Assembly: GCA_003220475.1 (NCBI GenBank)
Contig: QHSO01000111.1
Coordinates: forward strand, 1 to 34,282
Direction: 5' to 3'
Length of the DNA: 34,282 nt
Source: Candidatus Rokuibacteriota bacterium
GTDB lineage: Bacteria > Methylomirabilota > Methylomirabilia > Rokubacteriales > CSP1-6
Under the pieces are notes generated by a model. It was not told where the DNA came from and ran no database searches. It was given only the letters and a program-made list of their open reading frames with translations. Below are positions 33,344-34,282 of this stretch, in pieces (the first letter of the stretch is position 1; each line of letters begins with the position of its first letter). A program made the translations under genes and the position numbers.

Positions 33344-33754
33344 ATGGCGCAGCCGTCCCAGGCGAACATCGACAAGATGTGGGCGTACGCGCGTAAGTAC
33401 GCGGAGAAGTCCGGGACGTCGCTGCATCCCGACGTGAGCGTGACCGAAGCCGTCGTGCAGGGCCTGGCCAAGCACATCGAAGAGGTCGGACGGCCACTGT
33501 GCCCCTGCAACTTCTATCCGGATCCGAAAGCGGAGGCGAAGCTGCGCCGCTGGATCTGCGCGTGCGACGAGATGCAGAAGTGGAAGTACTGCCACTGCCT
33601 GCTCTTCGTCACGCCCGAAGGCCTGCCGATCACCGAGTACCTGCCCGAGGATCACGAGGGTCGCCACGCCTATGGGATCGTGAAGGATCCGACACCCGAC
33701 AAAGGCCGCGCGACCGCCAAGGTGCTCGAGCGGCAGCAGGCGGAAGGCACATGA
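33344..33754 (+). CDS. Ferredoxin:thioredoxin reductase catalytic (beta) subunit
   Basis: 136 residues with the diagnostic CPC-X16-CxC-X8-CHC pattern: Cys53, Cys55, Cys72, Cys74, Cys83 and Cys85. By analogy with cyanobacterial FTR, Cys53, 72, 74 and 83 hold the [4Fe-4S] cluster and Cys55-Cys85 form the redox-active disulfide. The enzyme passes electrons from ferredoxin, one at a time, to a protein disulfide (thioredoxin or glutaredoxin type). AAGGAG is nine bases before the ATG. The variable (alpha) subunit is not present, as in many non-photosynthetic FTR homologues. It lies 64 nt after the selenocysteine glutaredoxin, its most likely partner, and overlaps the RidA-like gene as ATGA. Confidence 0.92.
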   Translation: MAQPSQANIDKMWAYARKYAEKSGTSLHPDVSVTEAVVQGLAKHIEEVGRPLCPCNFYPDPKAEAKLRRWICACDEMQKWKYCHCLLFVTPEGLPITEYLPEDHEGRHAYGIVKDPTPDKGRATAKVLERQQAEGT

Positions 33755-34269
33755 GACAAGCCCATCGCGAAGAGATTCGCGTCCCCGGCATGCCGGAGCC
33801 GATCAGCCACTTCACGCACGTCGTGCGCGCCGGCCCGCTGGTGTTCGTCTCCGGGTGTGTCGCCAGTGACGAGAACGGCAAGACGGTGGGCGGCAACGAC
33901 ATCGTCGCGCAGACGCGGCAGGTGCACGAGAACATCAAGCGCTGCCTCGCGGCCGCCGGGGCCAGCTTCGCCGACGTCTGCAAGGTCACGGTGTTCCTCA
34001 GAAACGTGGCCGATCGCGAAAAGGTCAACACGGTGCGGAAAGAGTATTTCGGCGCGCACCGCCCGGCGAGCACGCTCGTCGAGATCTCGCGGCTCGTGCG
34101 CGACGACTTGCTGATCGAGATCGAGGCGACGGCCGTCGTGCCGGAGAACGGCAAGGGCGGGCGCACGGACACGCGCGCGGCCAGAGCCGGCCACCTGCGG
34201 CTCAAGCCGGCCGCGCGGCACGCGCGACCAGCGTCCCCGCTCGCACAAGGCAAGCGCCGACGGCGCTAG
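33751..34269 (+). CDS. RidA/YjgF family protein with basic C-terminal tail
   Basis: 172 residues. The Rid domain occupies about 1-130: ISHFTHVVRAGPLVFVSGCVASDENG, QTRQVHENIKRCLAAAGASFADV, KVTVFLRNVADREKVNTV and HRPASTLVEISRLVRDDLLIEIEATAVVP. The Arg in the RPAST segment is the usual ligand-binding residue. RidA proteins hydrolyse reactive enamine/imine intermediates; others degrade specific substrates. The last 40 or so residues (NGKGGRTDTRAARAGHLRLK onward, ending KRRRR) are an Arg/Lys/Ala-rich extension not found in typical Rid proteins of about 130 residues. Start at 33751 overlaps the FTR stop. Why it is coupled to an FTR is unclear. Confidence 0.85.
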   Translation: MRQAHREEIRVPGMPEPISHFTHVVRAGPLVFVSGCVASDENGKTVGGNDIVAQTRQVHENIKRCLAAAGASFADVCKVTVFLRNVADREKVNTVRKEYFGAHRPASTLVEISRLVRDDLLIEIEATAVVPENGKGGRTDTRAARAGHLRLKPAARHARPASPLAQGKRRRR

Positions 34270-34282
34270 CGCCGATGCCCAC

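Noticed and set aside
1-34282. tRNA, rRNA, replication origin, integrase or attachment sites
   Set aside because: None recognised on either strand by eye; a covariance-model search could still find small RNAs.

Overview
This is a GC-rich (roughly two-thirds G+C by eye), gene-dense bacterial chromosome segment with no phage, insertion-sequence, rRNA or tRNA genes that I can see. Branched-chain amino-acid type ABC transporters, hydantoinase A/B-type proteins, a mandelate-racemase-family enzyme, GTG starts and very high-GC codon usage resemble uncultured soil or subsurface lineages such as Candidatus Rokubacteria/Methylomirabilota. That placement is an inference from style, not a measurement.

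Layout. 0-6.7 kb: a short-chain dehydrogenase, an outer-membrane beta-barrel protein, a methyltransferase, a RibD-C/DHFR-like reductase, then rpiA-pgi (sugar-phosphate isomerases, minus strand) and an uncharacterised conserved protein leading into the transporter genes. 6.7-12.2 kb: a liv-type ABC transporter split into two tail-to-tail halves, livG-livF-livM on plus and an enolase-superfamily enzyme-livJ-livH on minus; livJ is broken. 12.3-15.7 kb: a DUF4926 protein with a decayed partner, a FAD-dependent oxidoreductase and a secreted PhoX/DUF839-like protein. 15.8-22 kb: hydantoinase B, a PaaI-like thioesterase, and a carbohydrate-type ABC transporter (broken Tat-exported binding protein, two permeases, no ATPase) plus a beta-propeller protein. 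22-28.6 kb: a two-gene membrane-protein unit including a 26-residue protein, propionyl-CoA synthetase, a serine hydrolase lacking its middle, a PPOX-class flavoprotein and hydantoinase A. 28.5-32.3 kb: a 65-residue protein coupled to a sigma-70-like factor, divergent from a histidine kinase/NtrC-type regulator operon. 32.3-34.3 kb: tandem repeats, a disrupted lipoprotein, and a redox cluster.

Two signals stand out. First, at 33043-33279 there is a glutaredoxin gene that an ordinary ORF search misses, because its first active-site Cys codon is replaced by in-frame TGA. The motif would read U-G-P-C, and a stem-loop at the position expected for a bacterial SECIS element follows. It sits directly before a ferredoxin:thioredoxin reductase catalytic subunit. 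I read this as a selenocysteine glutaredoxin that is probably served by the FTR-type iron-sulfur reductase. Second, the kinase/NtrC-type operon carries a near-consensus sigma-54 promoter preceded by four 15-bp inverted repeats (GTTTC-N5-GAAAC), a ready-made autoregulatory enhancer array.

A third theme is damage. The livJ gene, the sugar-type binding protein, the serine hydrolase and the small lipoprotein each appear to lack an internal block. In the first three the missing block is about 40-50 codons. This is either real decay by short deletions or an assembly artefact, and it should be settled before the transporters are called functional.
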